A DNA stretch of 64,000 nt from JAADHI01 sp964451325 (GTDB taxonomy: Bacteria > Nitrospirota > Nitrospiria > SBBL01 > JAADHI01), in contig CAYVHO010000009.1 in NCBI GenBank assembly GCA_964451325.1, forward strand, positions 31,093-95,092, read 5' to 3'. This document shows, piece after piece, positions 7,845 through 16,574 of this stretch. Position 1 is the first letter of the stretch, and every line of letters starts with the position of its first letter. The translations under genes and the position numbers were made by a program. The notes under the pieces were generated by a model. The model was given only the letters and a program-made list of their open reading frames with translations. It was not told the DNA's origin and searched no databases.

Positions 7845-9169
7845 GACGCTGATTCCATGCGATCAATAGGGTTACCACGCGCAAGAAATGTTTTGAAGTC
7901 CTTTGAAATCCGTTCATCCCGAGAAACCCTTTCCCAGAAACCATGTGCCATTTTTTTTGTTAGGGCCAGCATCTCCGCATTAAGATTTACCCCTCTCTGT
8001 TCAGGTGGGGTGAAGGTGTAAGGGAGAAGCTCACCGCCACTTTTTGGCGCAAAGCCCATAGAACACATGTCATATACGGGTAAGAGTTTAAAGACATTCC
8101 CCTCTATCGCCAAGCTTAAATTACCCAAATGCATGTCCGTATTATTGATGAGATGTCCGAAAACCCATAAACCCTCGGCATCAAAAACATGCGCCACACT
8201 GACTAAATCTTGCCTGTTAAGTGCGGTCATGACTTGAGGCCAAGCACTTCCGAGCCCGGTGAACTCAGCATCGACCAACTGAAGGGAGATCATCGACATT
8301 CGTCCATATTCTCTGCTGCGATCAAATCGCTGTGATTCTAAAAAAAATCTGCCGTCCATTTCAATCAGCCTGGTTTCTGCAGCAGGAAGTTCAAGGTGAC
8401 GTATGGATTTTGTCGCGTGGTATTCAGTGATAAGGATATCGCGCCATCTCCGAGTAATCTCATTGTCCCCTTTGGGAGAAAATTTCACGATGACATGGGC
8501 TGATCGCTCACCAGAAAAAGCGGTGAATTTTGGTTGTTCGCCACCAGCAGAAGACCCAGGAATGATGCCATTCATGACTGCATTGGCCAGTGAGGGGTAG
8601 TCTTTTTCTGTGGTAACGACGGGTTTACGACGGACACGCAACATCGCCTGTTCGCCGAATTTCAAATTTCCAGGGAGATCATCACCATTTGAGAGCAAAT
8701 AACGCCCGATGTGGTTGGCAGTCCACGATCTTGGATCCGTCGGAAAGTCCTTAGACTTGGAAGCCATCTCTTCCGCAATCTGCCGTCCTAAAAATCCCTG
8801 GGGCCTCAGATCACTTAAAAAATAAGGCAAATCCTCATATAGACCGGTTCCACTTTCTCCGAGCAGTACAGCGGGCATCCCTATCGCGGGCTCCACAAAA
8901 AACCCGCCATGGGCCAAAGGACGGATAAATGCAACAAAAACGGTCTTTCCATGTGCATCGACCATGCTCAAAGGGAGTTTGTCGTCTCCCCCAAAGGCAT
9001 TACGGGTGATTGCATATTTAGGGGGACGGCCAGTCGGGAGCTTGATAATGGTATCGCCCAACGCTCTGAGTTGTCGCGATACTGCAGTTTGACTCAGGCC
9101 TGTTTCAGCTTGAATCTCTTTAGAGCTTGCGGGCCCTCTCATCAAATATTCGCGAATGGATAACGGCAT
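7841..9169 (-). CDS. yjjJ: HipA-family toxin kinase, YjjJ type
   Basis: A 442-residue HipA-like serine/threonine kinase. The first about 60 residues form a winged helix-turn-helix (LMRGPASSKEIQAETGLSQT, then SRQLRALG), the feature that separates YjjJ from classical HipA, which relies on a separate HipB for DNA binding. The kinase part has the Gly-rich loop region (GSSAGGEQPKF), the catalytic motif HLINNTDMHLGN and the metal-binding PVYDM. Length matches E. coli YjjJ. ATG 9169 follows AAGGGAG. No antitoxin gene adjoins it on either side. HipA kinases phosphorylate translation components and can arrest growth; the target here is unknown. Upstream DNA is AT-rich with repeated TGACTA boxes. Confidence 0.85.
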   Translation of the reverse strand: MPLSIREYLMRGPASSKEIQAETGLSQTAVSRQLRALGDTIIKLPTGRPPKYAITRNAFGGDDKLPLSMVDAHGKTVFVAFIRPLAHGGFFVEPAIGMPAVLLGESGTGLYEDLPYFLSDLRPQGFLGRQIAEEMASKSKDFPTDPRSWTANHIGRYLLSNGDDLPGNLKFGEQAMLRVRRKPVVTTEKDYPSLANAVMNGIIPGSSAGGEQPKFTAFSGERSAHVIVKFSPKGDNEITRRWRDILITEYHATKSIRHLELPAAETRLIEMDGRFFLESQRFDRSREYGRMSMISLQLVDAEFTGLGSAWPQVMTALNRQDLVSVAHVFDAEGLWVFGHLINNTDMHLGNLSLAIEGNVFKLLPVYDMCSMGFAPKSGGELLPYTFTPPEQRGVNLNAEMLALTKKMAHGFWERVSRDERISKDFKTFLARGNPIDRMESAS

Positions 9170-9205
9170 TGAGAAACTCCCTTGCGGACCAAACGACTTG
9201 ATCTT

Positions 9206-9300
9206 TGACTAGAAAAATAAGAAATATTAACACAATAAATATGATTATATCAGATACTTATGTATTTTATATTTTTTAAATGACTAGATAAATGACTACA
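9206..9300 (-). promoter_or_regulatory. AT-rich region with three TGACTA boxes upstream of yjjJ
   Basis: The 13-mer TGACTAGAAAAAT at 9206-9218 recurs with one change as TGACTAGATAAAT at 9281-9293, and a third TGACTA begins at 9293. The region between is strongly AT-rich. It lies just upstream of the yjjJ-like gene, whose product has its own helix-turn-helix, so these boxes are candidate operators. I see no clear -35/-10 pair. Confidence 0.35.
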
Positions 9301-9380
9301 TATTCGCTCGTGGGGTCTTAAACAAGCGGGGATCTGGTCTTTTGAAGTGGCATTCCTTCTGGATGTAGAGAACTTCTTCC

Positions 9381-10778
9381 TTAGCTCTTTATGCCTGATG
9401 TCATCCTTTTAATCGATGCACCTGTGATTGAAAGCATTTCCTCCAAGTCTTTCATTGAGGTCGACAAGGGTGGCATCAGAAAAATAACATTCCCAAGTGG
9501 CCTCAACAGCAGTCCGCGTCTTTGGGCTTCTCGGCAAACAAGGGTGCCAACACGTTTTTCCAAGGCATAGGGTGTTTTGTTTTTTTTATCGGCGACCAAT
9601 TCAATGGCGATGACAAAACCCACCTGCCGGATGTCACCCACATGTTTCCATCGCCGCCAGGGTTTGATGGTTTTTGCTGCAAATTTAATTTTGGGCTGGA
9701 GTTTTTCCAGGGTTTTTTCTTTTTTGAAGATCTCTAAATTGGCAAGGGCCGCGGCGCAGCCGAGTGCGTTCCCTGTGTAGCTGTGTCCATGGAAAAAGGT
9801 TTTGAATTCTTCATAATCACCCAGAAAAGCATCATAAATTGTTTGCGTCGTGAGGGTCACCGCAAGCGGTAGATAACCCCCGGTAATGCCTTTTGAGAGG
9901 GCCATGAGGTCGGGCACGACGTCTTCGTGTTCACAGGCAAACATCTTTCCGGTGCGACCAAAACCTACGGCGACTTCATCGGCAATCATTAAAACCTCGT
10001 ATTGTGTGCAGAGGGTGCGTATTTTTTTAAGGTAACCGACCGGGGCAGCAAACATGCCAGCAGCGGCTTGGATTAGGGGCTCAATGATGAGGCCCGCGAG
10101 TTTTTTGTGGTGGGTTTTTAATAGGGCCTCCACTTCGTCCGCACAGGCCAAAGCGCATGAAGGGTGTTCAAGCCCCAGCGGACAACGATAACACGTGGGC
10201 GCGGGGGCTTTGATGGTGTCAGATAAGAGCGATTGATAGGTTTTATGGAAGAGGTCTATGCCACCGACGCTGACCGCGCCGAGGGTATCTCCGTGATAGG
10301 CATGAGCAAATGAGATAAATTTTTTCTTTGTTCGGTATTTTTTGTCTTGGTATTGCCAAAAAACGAAGGCCATTTTGAGTGCGATTTCGACCGCAGTCGA
10401 TCCGTTATCAGAATAAAACACCTTTGCAAGCTTTTGAGGTGCATCTTCTGAGGTGGGGGCGATTTCTATTAGTCGTTCAGCCAGCGCAATCGACGGGAGA
10501 CTTGCAAGACCTAAGAGGGTCGAGTGGGAGATTTTCTGAATTTGATCGGCTAAGGCTTGATTCAGGTCGGGATGGTTGTGTCCATGGATATTGACCCAGA
10601 TAGAGGAGGTTCCATCAAGGTACACTCGCCCCGTAATATCTGTGAGACGAACACCCTCTCCTTTGACAATAATGGTCGGGCCTGAAACCTCCCACTCCTT
10701 CATTTGCGTGAAGGGATGCCAAACAAAGTCCTGGTCTTTTTTTTGCCATTGAGAAATTTCGTCTGATTTATAAGACAT
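9381..10778 (-). CDS. bioA: Adenosylmethionine-8-amino-7-oxononanoate aminotransferase
   Basis: A 465-residue class III PLP aminotransferase of biotin synthesis, which moves an amino group from S-adenosylmethionine to 7-keto-8-aminopelargonate. Visible family marks: FVWHPFTQMKEW near the N-terminus, GTSSIWVNIHGHNHP, YSDNGSTAVEIALKMAF (phosphate binding), AYHGDTLGAVSVGG, IADEVAVGFGRTG (PLP aspartate) and the Schiff-base lysine in LSKGITGGYLPLA. FFHGHSYTGNALGCAAA is also typical. No other biotin gene is in the window, so the rest of the pathway must lie elsewhere. It is divergent from degP. Confidence 0.95.
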   Translation of the reverse strand: MSYKSDEISQWQKKDQDFVWHPFTQMKEWEVSGPTIIVKGEGVRLTDITGRVYLDGTSSIWVNIHGHNHPDLNQALADQIQKISHSTLLGLASLPSIALAERLIEIAPTSEDAPQKLAKVFYSDNGSTAVEIALKMAFVFWQYQDKKYRTKKKFISFAHAYHGDTLGAVSVGGIDLFHKTYQSLLSDTIKAPAPTCYRCPLGLEHPSCALACADEVEALLKTHHKKLAGLIIEPLIQAAAGMFAAPVGYLKKIRTLCTQYEVLMIADEVAVGFGRTGKMFACEHEDVVPDLMALSKGITGGYLPLAVTLTTQTIYDAFLGDYEEFKTFFHGHSYTGNALGCAAALANLEIFKKEKTLEKLQPKIKFAAKTIKPWRRWKHVGDIRQVGFVIAIELVADKKNKTPYALEKRVGTLVCREAQRRGLLLRPLGNVIFLMPPLSTSMKDLEEMLSITGASIKRMTSGIKS

Positions 10779-10838
10779 TTTTTGAGACCACTCTGATAAA
10801 GCTTCCCTAAAACCTAGACCTTGTCCCTAAAGCGATGC

Positions 10839-10868
10839 TTTACAAGTCTAAAATTCCTATAGTATAAT
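10839..10868 (+). promoter_or_regulatory. Sigma-70-type promoter for degP
   Basis: TTTACA at 10839-10844 and TATAAT at 10863-10868, 18 bases apart, placed 32 bases before the GTG start of degP in the bioA/degP divergent gap. One mismatch in -35, none in -10. Confidence 0.65.
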
Positions 10869-10900
10869 CGCAAGTTACTTCTTTTTTAAAGGGGGCTTTG

Positions 10901-12406
10901 GTGTCTGGACCGGGTCAAAGCGGAATGAGGCGATTTGTCTTTTCCGCTTTTTTATTGTTGGTCGGTGTTATCGTGGGTGTTGTGGTGAGTTCTGAGTACC
11001 GCATCGTACCTTCTGGCGAAGCGGTGGGGAATGAGCCACAAGTGCAGGCCCCTCCACACCAGAGCGTCGGGTCTGAACAGGCTTTTATTACCGTCTCTAA
11101 GGCCGTGACCCCCGCTGTTGTAAACATCTCCGCAAAGCGGAACACAAATACCCAGAAGGAGGACTTTGATTTTCCTTTTGAAGGACCTTTAAAACGATTT
11201 TTTGGTGAAAAATTTGGAAGGAAATCACCCCAGCACAAACGACGGGGTGAAGGCATGGGCTCAGGGGTCATCATAGAGTCAGATGGTTTGATTGTGACGA
11301 ACAATCATGTCATCGAAGATGCGGATGAAATCATCGTTATTTTATCAGATAAACGTGAATTTAAAGGCATCATTGTCGGAACAGACCCAAAAAGTGATTT
11401 GGCTGTCATCCGAATTAAAGCCAAGGGTCTTCCAACAATTCCCTGGGGCAATTCATCGAATATTCAGGTGGGGACATACATTCTTGCGATTGGAAATCCC
11501 TTTGGTTTGACTCAGACCGTAACAATGGGCATTATTTCAGCTGTAGGTAGAGCAAACATCGGTTTGACTGACTATGAAGATTTTATTCAGACGGATGCCG
11601 CAATCAATCCAGGCAATTCCGGGGGCGCAATGGTCAACATCCAAGGGGAGCTGATCGGGATCAATACGGCAATCTTTACGCGCAGCGGGGGCTACATGGG
11701 GATTGGTTTTGCCGTGCCAAGCGATATGGTGCGCTCTATCGTCGGAAAACTTGTCAAATCGGGCAAAGTAGTGCGGGGTTGGTTGGGGGTTGCGATTCAA
11801 GAAGTCACGCCACAGATTGCAACAATTTTTGGTCTGGAAGAAGCGCGGGGTGCCCTCGTGAGCGAAGTGATGGCAGGAAGTCCTGCTGAAAAAGGGGGGT
11901 TTAAGTCTGGGGATGTCATTCTTTCTTTTGCGGGTAAGACCTTGGGCGATACCAATGCCTTACGACATACCGTGGCAAAGGCTTCACCGGGAGATCTCAT
12001 TAACGTTGACGTCATCCGTGAAGGCCAGGCGATGGTTCTGACGGTCAAGATTGAAATACAACCCAATGATCTTTTTGCAAAAAGAAGTCGTACGCCACAC
12101 AAAACCCCGCCTAAATTGAGTGCGGCTTTGCAGGGGGTTTCCGTGGGTGAATTGAGTCCTGAATTGCTCGAACAGCTTGCATTGGAACCCGGTTTGTCAG
12201 GCGTGGTGATTTTAAAAGTTGATCCGGGCAGCAATGCCCGAGAAGCGGGTTTGAGAAAATCGGACATTATCCTGGAAGTCAATCGCAAAACCATTTTGAC
12301 CTTAGACGACTATGAGGCCGCATTTTCAAAAATCGACAAAACAAACCCGGTTTTGCTCTTGGTGCGCCGACAGGATCGAACCTTGTTTTTAACCGTAACA
12401 CCGTAA
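10901..12406 (+). CDS. degP: Periplasmic serine protease DegP/HtrA with two PDZ domains
   Basis: About 501 residues. A single N-terminal hydrophobic segment (FVFSAFLLLVGVIVGVVV) directs the protein to, or anchors it in, the periplasm. The trypsin-like domain has the His of the triad in TNNHVIEDAD, Asp in KSDLAVIRI and Ser in GNSGGAM. Two PDZ domains follow (about 290-380 and 405-500; GWLGVAIQEVT opens the first). It degrades or refolds damaged envelope proteins. GTG 10901 is chosen because AAAGGGGG ends five bases upstream; TTG 10898 and ATG 10925 are alternatives. It is preceded by its own promoter. Confidence 0.93.
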   Translation: MSGPGQSGMRRFVFSAFLLLVGVIVGVVVSSEYRIVPSGEAVGNEPQVQAPPHQSVGSEQAFITVSKAVTPAVVNISAKRNTNTQKEDFDFPFEGPLKRFFGEKFGRKSPQHKRRGEGMGSGVIIESDGLIVTNNHVIEDADEIIVILSDKREFKGIIVGTDPKSDLAVIRIKAKGLPTIPWGNSSNIQVGTYILAIGNPFGLTQTVTMGIISAVGRANIGLTDYEDFIQTDAAINPGNSGGAMVNIQGELIGINTAIFTRSGGYMGIGFAVPSDMVRSIVGKLVKSGKVVRGWLGVAIQEVTPQIATIFGLEEARGALVSEVMAGSPAEKGGFKSGDVILSFAGKTLGDTNALRHTVAKASPGDLINVDVIREGQAMVLTVKIEIQPNDLFAKRSRTPHKTPPKLSAALQGVSVGELSPELLEQLALEPGLSGVVILKVDPGSNAREAGLRKSDIILEVNRKTILTLDDYEAAFSKIDKTNPVLLLVRRQDRTLFLTVTP

Positions 12407-12497
12407 CATCAGTACCTTTCATATTAAATTTAGCTCTTTTTTTGTAAGAAAATGAGGGGGAGTGCTTTTCATTCATTAAGTGAAAAGGGGTCTACAG

Positions 12498-13574
12498 ATG
12501 AAAATGGACTACATTCTTTATTTATTTTTTGTGGGTATTGCAGCGTCGCTGGGCTATGCCTTGGGGGACGGATTGGGTGTCAATGTGGCCTATACAGGCG
12601 CAGGCCTGGGTTTGTGTGTCGGCCTGGGCCTTGCGTTTTTTTCGCTGTCACTAAAAAAGAGAACCGTAAAGCGGTTTTGCTGGGGGACGATTGGTTTTAT
12701 CGCGGGGCTGCTGAGTGCCACCCTTATGAATACCCTGGCAGATCCTTTGCTGGGTTTTTCACCTCAAGCCATTTTTTTGTGGAAAGCACTCTCGGTTCTG
12801 TTTTTTTCCTCCGTGGGGACTATTTTGGCACTCCGGGTTGAAGCCGACCCCGATATTTTTTCCGCACGGGAACAAGCCGAAGGCTTACGTCCCGAAAGTC
12901 TAAAGATTTTGGATACCAGCGTGATCATTGATGGTCGCATTGGTGATCTTTGTGAAACCGGTTTTTTAGAAGGGGTGTTTATTACCCCTCAGTTTATATT
13001 GCAGGAACTTCAACATATTGCAGATTCTTCTGATTCAATGAAACGGGCCAGAGGACGACGGGGTTTGGATGTCCTGCATCGTCTGCAAGAGATGCCTGAC
13101 ATCGAAATTCGTATCATCGAGACCGACTTCCCCAAAATTCGGGAGGTGGACTCCAAAATTGTCGCACTCGGAAAAGCGATTAACGCAAAGGTCATTACCA
13201 ATGATTTAAACCTCAACAAGGTTGCGGAGCTTCAGGGGGTGCGTGTGCTCAATATCAATCAACTCTGCAATGCTTTAAAACCAGTCGTCTTGCCCGGTGA
13301 AGTCATGCGGGTTTTTGTGCTCAAAGAAGGGAAAGAAGCGGGGCAGGGCATCGCTTATTTGGACGATGGCACGATGATTGTTGTGGATGATGCCCGGAAA
13401 TCAATCGGAAAAACAATACAAATTACCGTGACCAGTGTGCTGCAAACACCAGCGGGTCGAATGATTTTCAGTCGATATCGTGAAAAAGAACCGTCTGTCA
13501 TTTCAAAAGCAGCGGTGCCTGTTTCGGCTGAAGGCCATTCTCGGTCGCCACGTTCTCTGGCAGGAAAGCCTTGA
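12498..13574 (+). CDS. PIN/TRAM domain membrane protein (YacL-like)
   Basis: A 358-residue protein with four hydrophobic segments in the first 120 residues, a PIN-type nuclease domain (about 135-250; ILDTSVIIDGRIGDL carries the first metal-binding Asp, and VITNDLNLNKVAEL a later one), and a C-terminal TRAM fold (LPGEVMRVFVLKEGKEAGQG, then YLDDGTMIVVDDA). The family is widespread and often sits beside ispD, as here; its in vivo substrate is not firmly known. ATG 12498 is chosen over GTG 12480 because AAAAGGGG lies between the two. Its stop overlaps the ispD start. Confidence 0.88.
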   Translation: MKMDYILYLFFVGIAASLGYALGDGLGVNVAYTGAGLGLCVGLGLAFFSLSLKKRTVKRFCWGTIGFIAGLLSATLMNTLADPLLGFSPQAIFLWKALSVLFFSSVGTILALRVEADPDIFSAREQAEGLRPESLKILDTSVIIDGRIGDLCETGFLEGVFITPQFILQELQHIADSSDSMKRARGRRGLDVLHRLQEMPDIEIRIIETDFPKIREVDSKIVALGKAINAKVITNDLNLNKVAELQGVRVLNINQLCNALKPVVLPGEVMRVFVLKEGKEAGQGIAYLDDGTMIVVDDARKSIGKTIQITVTSVLQTPAGRMIFSRYREKEPSVISKAAVPVSAEGHSRSPRSLAGKP

Positions 13575-14278
13575 GCGTCCATGCCATTGTTCTTGCCGCC
13601 GGATCAGGACAACGTTTTGGTGCAAAAAAGCAGTTTTTAGATCTTGCTGGTAAGCCTGTTATCATCCATAGCCTTTCCCTTTTTCAGCAATCTGCACTGA
13701 TTGAAACGGTGGTTTGTGTTGTGCCAAAGGCAGATACGGTCTTCGCAAAAGAACTGGTTTCAGAATACGGACTCTCAAAAATAAAAGCAGTCTTGGCTGG
13801 AGGAAAAACACGTCAAGATTCGGTGGCAATTGCCCTTGATCATTTAGCGTCCAAAAAGTCAGCCGAGGATCTTGTCTTGGTGCATGATGGCGCACGTCCC
13901 CTTTTAAGCCTTCCCTTGCTTGAAGCCCTTATTGCGGAAGCTAAAAAAAGTGGTGCCGTTGTTGCTGGACGTCCGGTCAGCGATTCACTCAAATTCGTTT
14001 CCTCAGAAGGTGTTATCCAAGACACCCTGCCGAGAGAAGGGCTTTGGGCCATGCAGACCCCGCAGGTTTTTACCTTGTCTGTTTTACTCAAAGCCTATCG
14101 AAAAGGGGCTGCCGAGGGGTTTTCTGCAACAGACGAGGCCATGCTGGTCGAGCGTTTGGGTGTCGTAATAAAGTGTATCGTCGGTCCCTCGGAAAATATT
14201 AAAATTACAAATCCCTCAGACTTACGATTGGCCGAATCCTTGTTACAGCAACAACAAGAAGGAGTCCTTTTATCATGA
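13571..14278 (+). CDS. ispD: 2-C-methyl-D-erythritol 4-phosphate cytidylyltransferase
   Basis: A 235-residue cytidylyltransferase that joins MEP and CTP in the non-mevalonate isoprenoid pathway. The nucleotide-binding start IVLAAGSGQRFGAKKQFLDL is diagnostic, as are AGGKTRQDSV, LVLVHDGARPL and the ATDEAMLVE region near the C-terminus. It begins at TTG 13571, overlapping the upstream stop by four bases, and its own stop overlaps the ispF ATG, so the three genes are coupled. Full family length. Confidence 0.95.
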   Translation: MSVHAIVLAAGSGQRFGAKKQFLDLAGKPVIIHSLSLFQQSALIETVVCVVPKADTVFAKELVSEYGLSKIKAVLAGGKTRQDSVAIALDHLASKKSAEDLVLVHDGARPLLSLPLLEALIAEAKKSGAVVAGRPVSDSLKFVSSEGVIQDTLPREGLWAMQTPQVFTLSVLLKAYRKGAAEGFSATDEAMLVERLGVVIKCIVGPSENIKITNPSDLRLAESLLQQQQEGVLLS

Positions 14279-14775
14279 TGCGTGTTGGGATTGGGTACGA
14301 TGTTCATCCCCTGGTTGTGGGTGTGCCTTGTGTGATTGGCGGGGTGAAGATTCCCCACGAAAAAGGCTTGCAAGGGTATTCAGATGGGGATGTTTTATTA
14401 CACGCGATTTCCGATGCCCTGCTCGGGGCCATCGGCGGTGGAGACATTGGCCGACACTTTAAAGAAGGGGACCCGCGCTGGAAAGGCATTTCCAGCTTGA
14501 AGCTGCTTGAGCGGGTTTCCATGATGCTCTCGGAAAAAGGCTGGCGAACGATCAATTGTGACTGCGTGGTCATCGCCGAAGCCCCAAAAATTTTTCCTTA
14601 TGCAGAACAAATGCAAAAAAAAATTGCCAGGGCGCTTGCGACACGTCCTGAAGACATCAATATTAAAGCCTCAACCACGGACAGGCTCGGTTTTATCGGA
14701 CGAGAAGAAGGCATTGCCGCGCAGGCCATTTGCCTGCTGCATTCATCAATGGCGGAGCATGTTTCGGACAATTAA
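14275..14775 (+). CDS. ispF: 2-C-methyl-D-erythritol 2,4-cyclodiphosphate synthase
   Basis: A 166-residue enzyme catalysing the step two after IspD: ring closure of the CDP-ME phosphate with release of CMP. Metal ligands are in GIGYDVHPL (Asp, His) and ISDALLGA. GYSDGDVLLHAI, IGRHFKEGDP and KASTTDRLGFIGREEGIAA are family marks. An AAGGAG box lies about 10 bases upstream of ATG 14275. The cysE start lies inside its 3' end (17-base overlap). The intermediate enzyme IspE is not in the window. Confidence 0.96.
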   Translation: MMRVGIGYDVHPLVVGVPCVIGGVKIPHEKGLQGYSDGDVLLHAISDALLGAIGGGDIGRHFKEGDPRWKGISSLKLLERVSMMLSEKGWRTINCDCVVIAEAPKIFPYAEQMQKKIARALATRPEDINIKASTTDRLGFIGREEGIAAQAICLLHSSMAEHVSDN

Positions 14776-15436
14776 AAGTGACATTCAAGCCGCTCGAGAA
14801 CGAGACCCTGCCGCGCGAAGCGCCCTCGAAATACTCCTGACCTATCCCGGTGTGCATGCTGTGATTTTGCATCGTCTGGCTTATGCGATTTGCCAGAAAG
14901 GGATTCCGCTTTTGCCACGCATGATTTCCCATCTTTCGCGTTTTGTGACTGGGATTGAAATCCATCCTGCCGCCATCATTGGCCGAAGCTTTTTTATTGA
15001 CCACGGCATGGGTGTGGTTGTCGGAGAAACCGCTGAAATCGGAGACCACGTGACTTTGTATCAGGGGGTCACTTTGGGCGGAACAGGCAATGAGCGAGGC
15101 AAGCGTCACCCGACACTTGGAAATCATGTGATTGTTGGTGCGGGTGCAAAAGTGCTGGGTGGCATCGTTGTTGGGGACCATGTGCGGATTGGTGCAAATT
15201 CCGTTGTTTTAAAGGCAGTGCCAGATCATTCGACTGTTGTCGGTATTCCGGGAAAAATAGTGCAGCGAAGAAGTGAAGAAGGCGATTTGGATCATATAAA
15301 AATGCGTGATCCCATTGCTGATCGTTTTGAATTACTTGAAACTCAAGTCCTGGAACTTAAACGTAAAGTCCACGAAAAACAAGCCAACCCCTTTCAAAAA
15401 TCAGAGCAGAATTCAGGTGACAAAGAATCCGATTGA
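14759..15436 (+). CDS. cysE: Serine O-acetyltransferase
   Basis: A 225-residue left-handed beta-helix acyltransferase making O-acetylserine for cysteine synthesis. Marks: MFRTIKSDIQAARERDPAAR, IEIHPAAIIGRSFFIDHGMG, ETAEIGDHVTLYQGVTLGG, GNERGKRHPTLG and hexapeptide repeats to IPGKIV. It is the short form lacking the long N-terminal helical domain of E. coli CysE. ATG 14759 has GGCGGAG just upstream and lies inside ispF; a longer open frame upstream of it is the ispF shadow. The C-terminal 30 residues are polar and Lys-rich and overlap the mutY start. Confidence 0.94.
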   Translation: MFRTIKSDIQAARERDPAARSALEILLTYPGVHAVILHRLAYAICQKGIPLLPRMISHLSRFVTGIEIHPAAIIGRSFFIDHGMGVVVGETAEIGDHVTLYQGVTLGGTGNERGKRHPTLGNHVIVGAGAKVLGGIVVGDHVRIGANSVVLKAVPDHSTVVGIPGKIVQRRSEEGDLDHIKMRDPIADRFELLETQVLELKRKVHEKQANPFQKSEQNSGDKESD

Positions 15437-16529
15437 TGCTGCGGTGCGTCGCCGATTTACCATACCCTTGTTGAAGTGGTATCACGCCTTGGGTCGTGAT
15501 CTACCCTGGCGTAGCACCGATGATCCTTATCGGATTTGGCTGTCTGAAATCATGCTGCAACAAACACAAGTTGCAACAGCCCTTCCCTATTACCATCGTT
15601 TTTTAGAAGCCTTCCCGACAATAAAGGCTTTGGCTTCAGCCGAACTGGAAGCTGTTTTAAAATTGTGGCAGGGTTTGGGTTATTATGCCCGCGCGCGCAA
15701 CCTGCATCGTGCTGCACAAATACTGGTCGCCCAATTTTCAGCAACAATGCCGGAATCGTTTGAGTCCGTTTTGGCGCTACCTGGCATCGGTCGTTCGACT
15801 GCGGGTGCGATTTTGACCATTGCCCACGGGAAACGATACCCCATTTTGGATGGCAACGTGCGTCGTGTGCTTTGCCGATTTTTTGCGATTGAAGAAGATC
15901 CACGCGAAAAATCCGTCGATCTTTGGTTGTGGCATGCTTCAGAAACACTCATGCCCAAACACGATGCGAGTCATTATTTGCAGGCGATTATGGACTTGGG
16001 CGCAACAGTCTGTACGCCAAAACAAGCAAGTTGTACCGCTTGTCCCGTCGAAAAGTCCTGTGCGGCCCGCAAAAAAGGGCTTGAGACTCTGCTTCCCCTA
16101 AGGGCGCCATCAAAAAAACAACCTCATTATGATTATTTTGCAGGTGTGCTCTGTGTCGATAACGCCGTCTTAATCCGTCGAAGACCCTTAAAAGGGCTAT
16201 TGGGCGGGCTTTGGGAATTTCCCAGCGAGCGCGTTAAAGAAGGCTTAAGACAAGAGGGACTTGTCCTCGCCTATGAACGATTTTTCCAGCAAAGCTTTGG
16301 TGTTGATGTGCGTAAATCCGAGCCCTATATGACCATTCGGCATGTGTTTACCCATTTTAAAATGACACTCCATGTCTTTTTACATCATACAGAAAAACGA
16401 GTGGAAACGGCCTTGCCTGTAGATTGGATCGAACGCGAAGCCCTTTCTAATCGACCCTTTTCGAGTGCGCATCAAAAAATTGTTCTGCAACTGACACAAC
16501 AACAAAATCAGGGGGAATTGTTTCAATAA
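15417..16529 (+). CDS. mutY: A/G-specific adenine glycosylase
   Basis: About 370 residues. Removes adenine mispaired with 8-oxoguanine. The HhH-GPD core shows GRDLPWR, YRIWLSEIMLQQTQVAT (catalytic Glu), GLGYYARARNLH and LPGIGRSTAGAI with the catalytic Asp in YPILDGNVRRVL. A [4Fe-4S] site follows with spacing C-x6-C-x2-C-x5-C (CTPKQASCTACPVEKSC). A NUDIX-like C-terminal domain (from about residue 230; LLGGLWEFPSE) recognises 8-oxoG. GTG 15417 is the most likely start given the overlap with cysE; GTG 15444 is possible. Both have weak ribosome-binding sites, which suggests coupling to cysE. Confidence 0.93.
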   Translation: MTKNPIDAAVRRRFTIPLLKWYHALGRDLPWRSTDDPYRIWLSEIMLQQTQVATALPYYHRFLEAFPTIKALASAELEAVLKLWQGLGYYARARNLHRAAQILVAQFSATMPESFESVLALPGIGRSTAGAILTIAHGKRYPILDGNVRRVLCRFFAIEEDPREKSVDLWLWHASETLMPKHDASHYLQAIMDLGATVCTPKQASCTACPVEKSCAARKKGLETLLPLRAPSKKQPHYDYFAGVLCVDNAVLIRRRPLKGLLGGLWEFPSERVKEGLRQEGLVLAYERFFQQSFGVDVRKSEPYMTIRHVFTHFKMTLHVFLHHTEKRVETALPVDWIEREALSNRPFSSAHQKIVLQLTQQQNQGELFQ

Positions 16530-16574
16530 CCTTCCGAATAACGACAGAAGCGATAAGGCTTTGCTATGGTTTTG

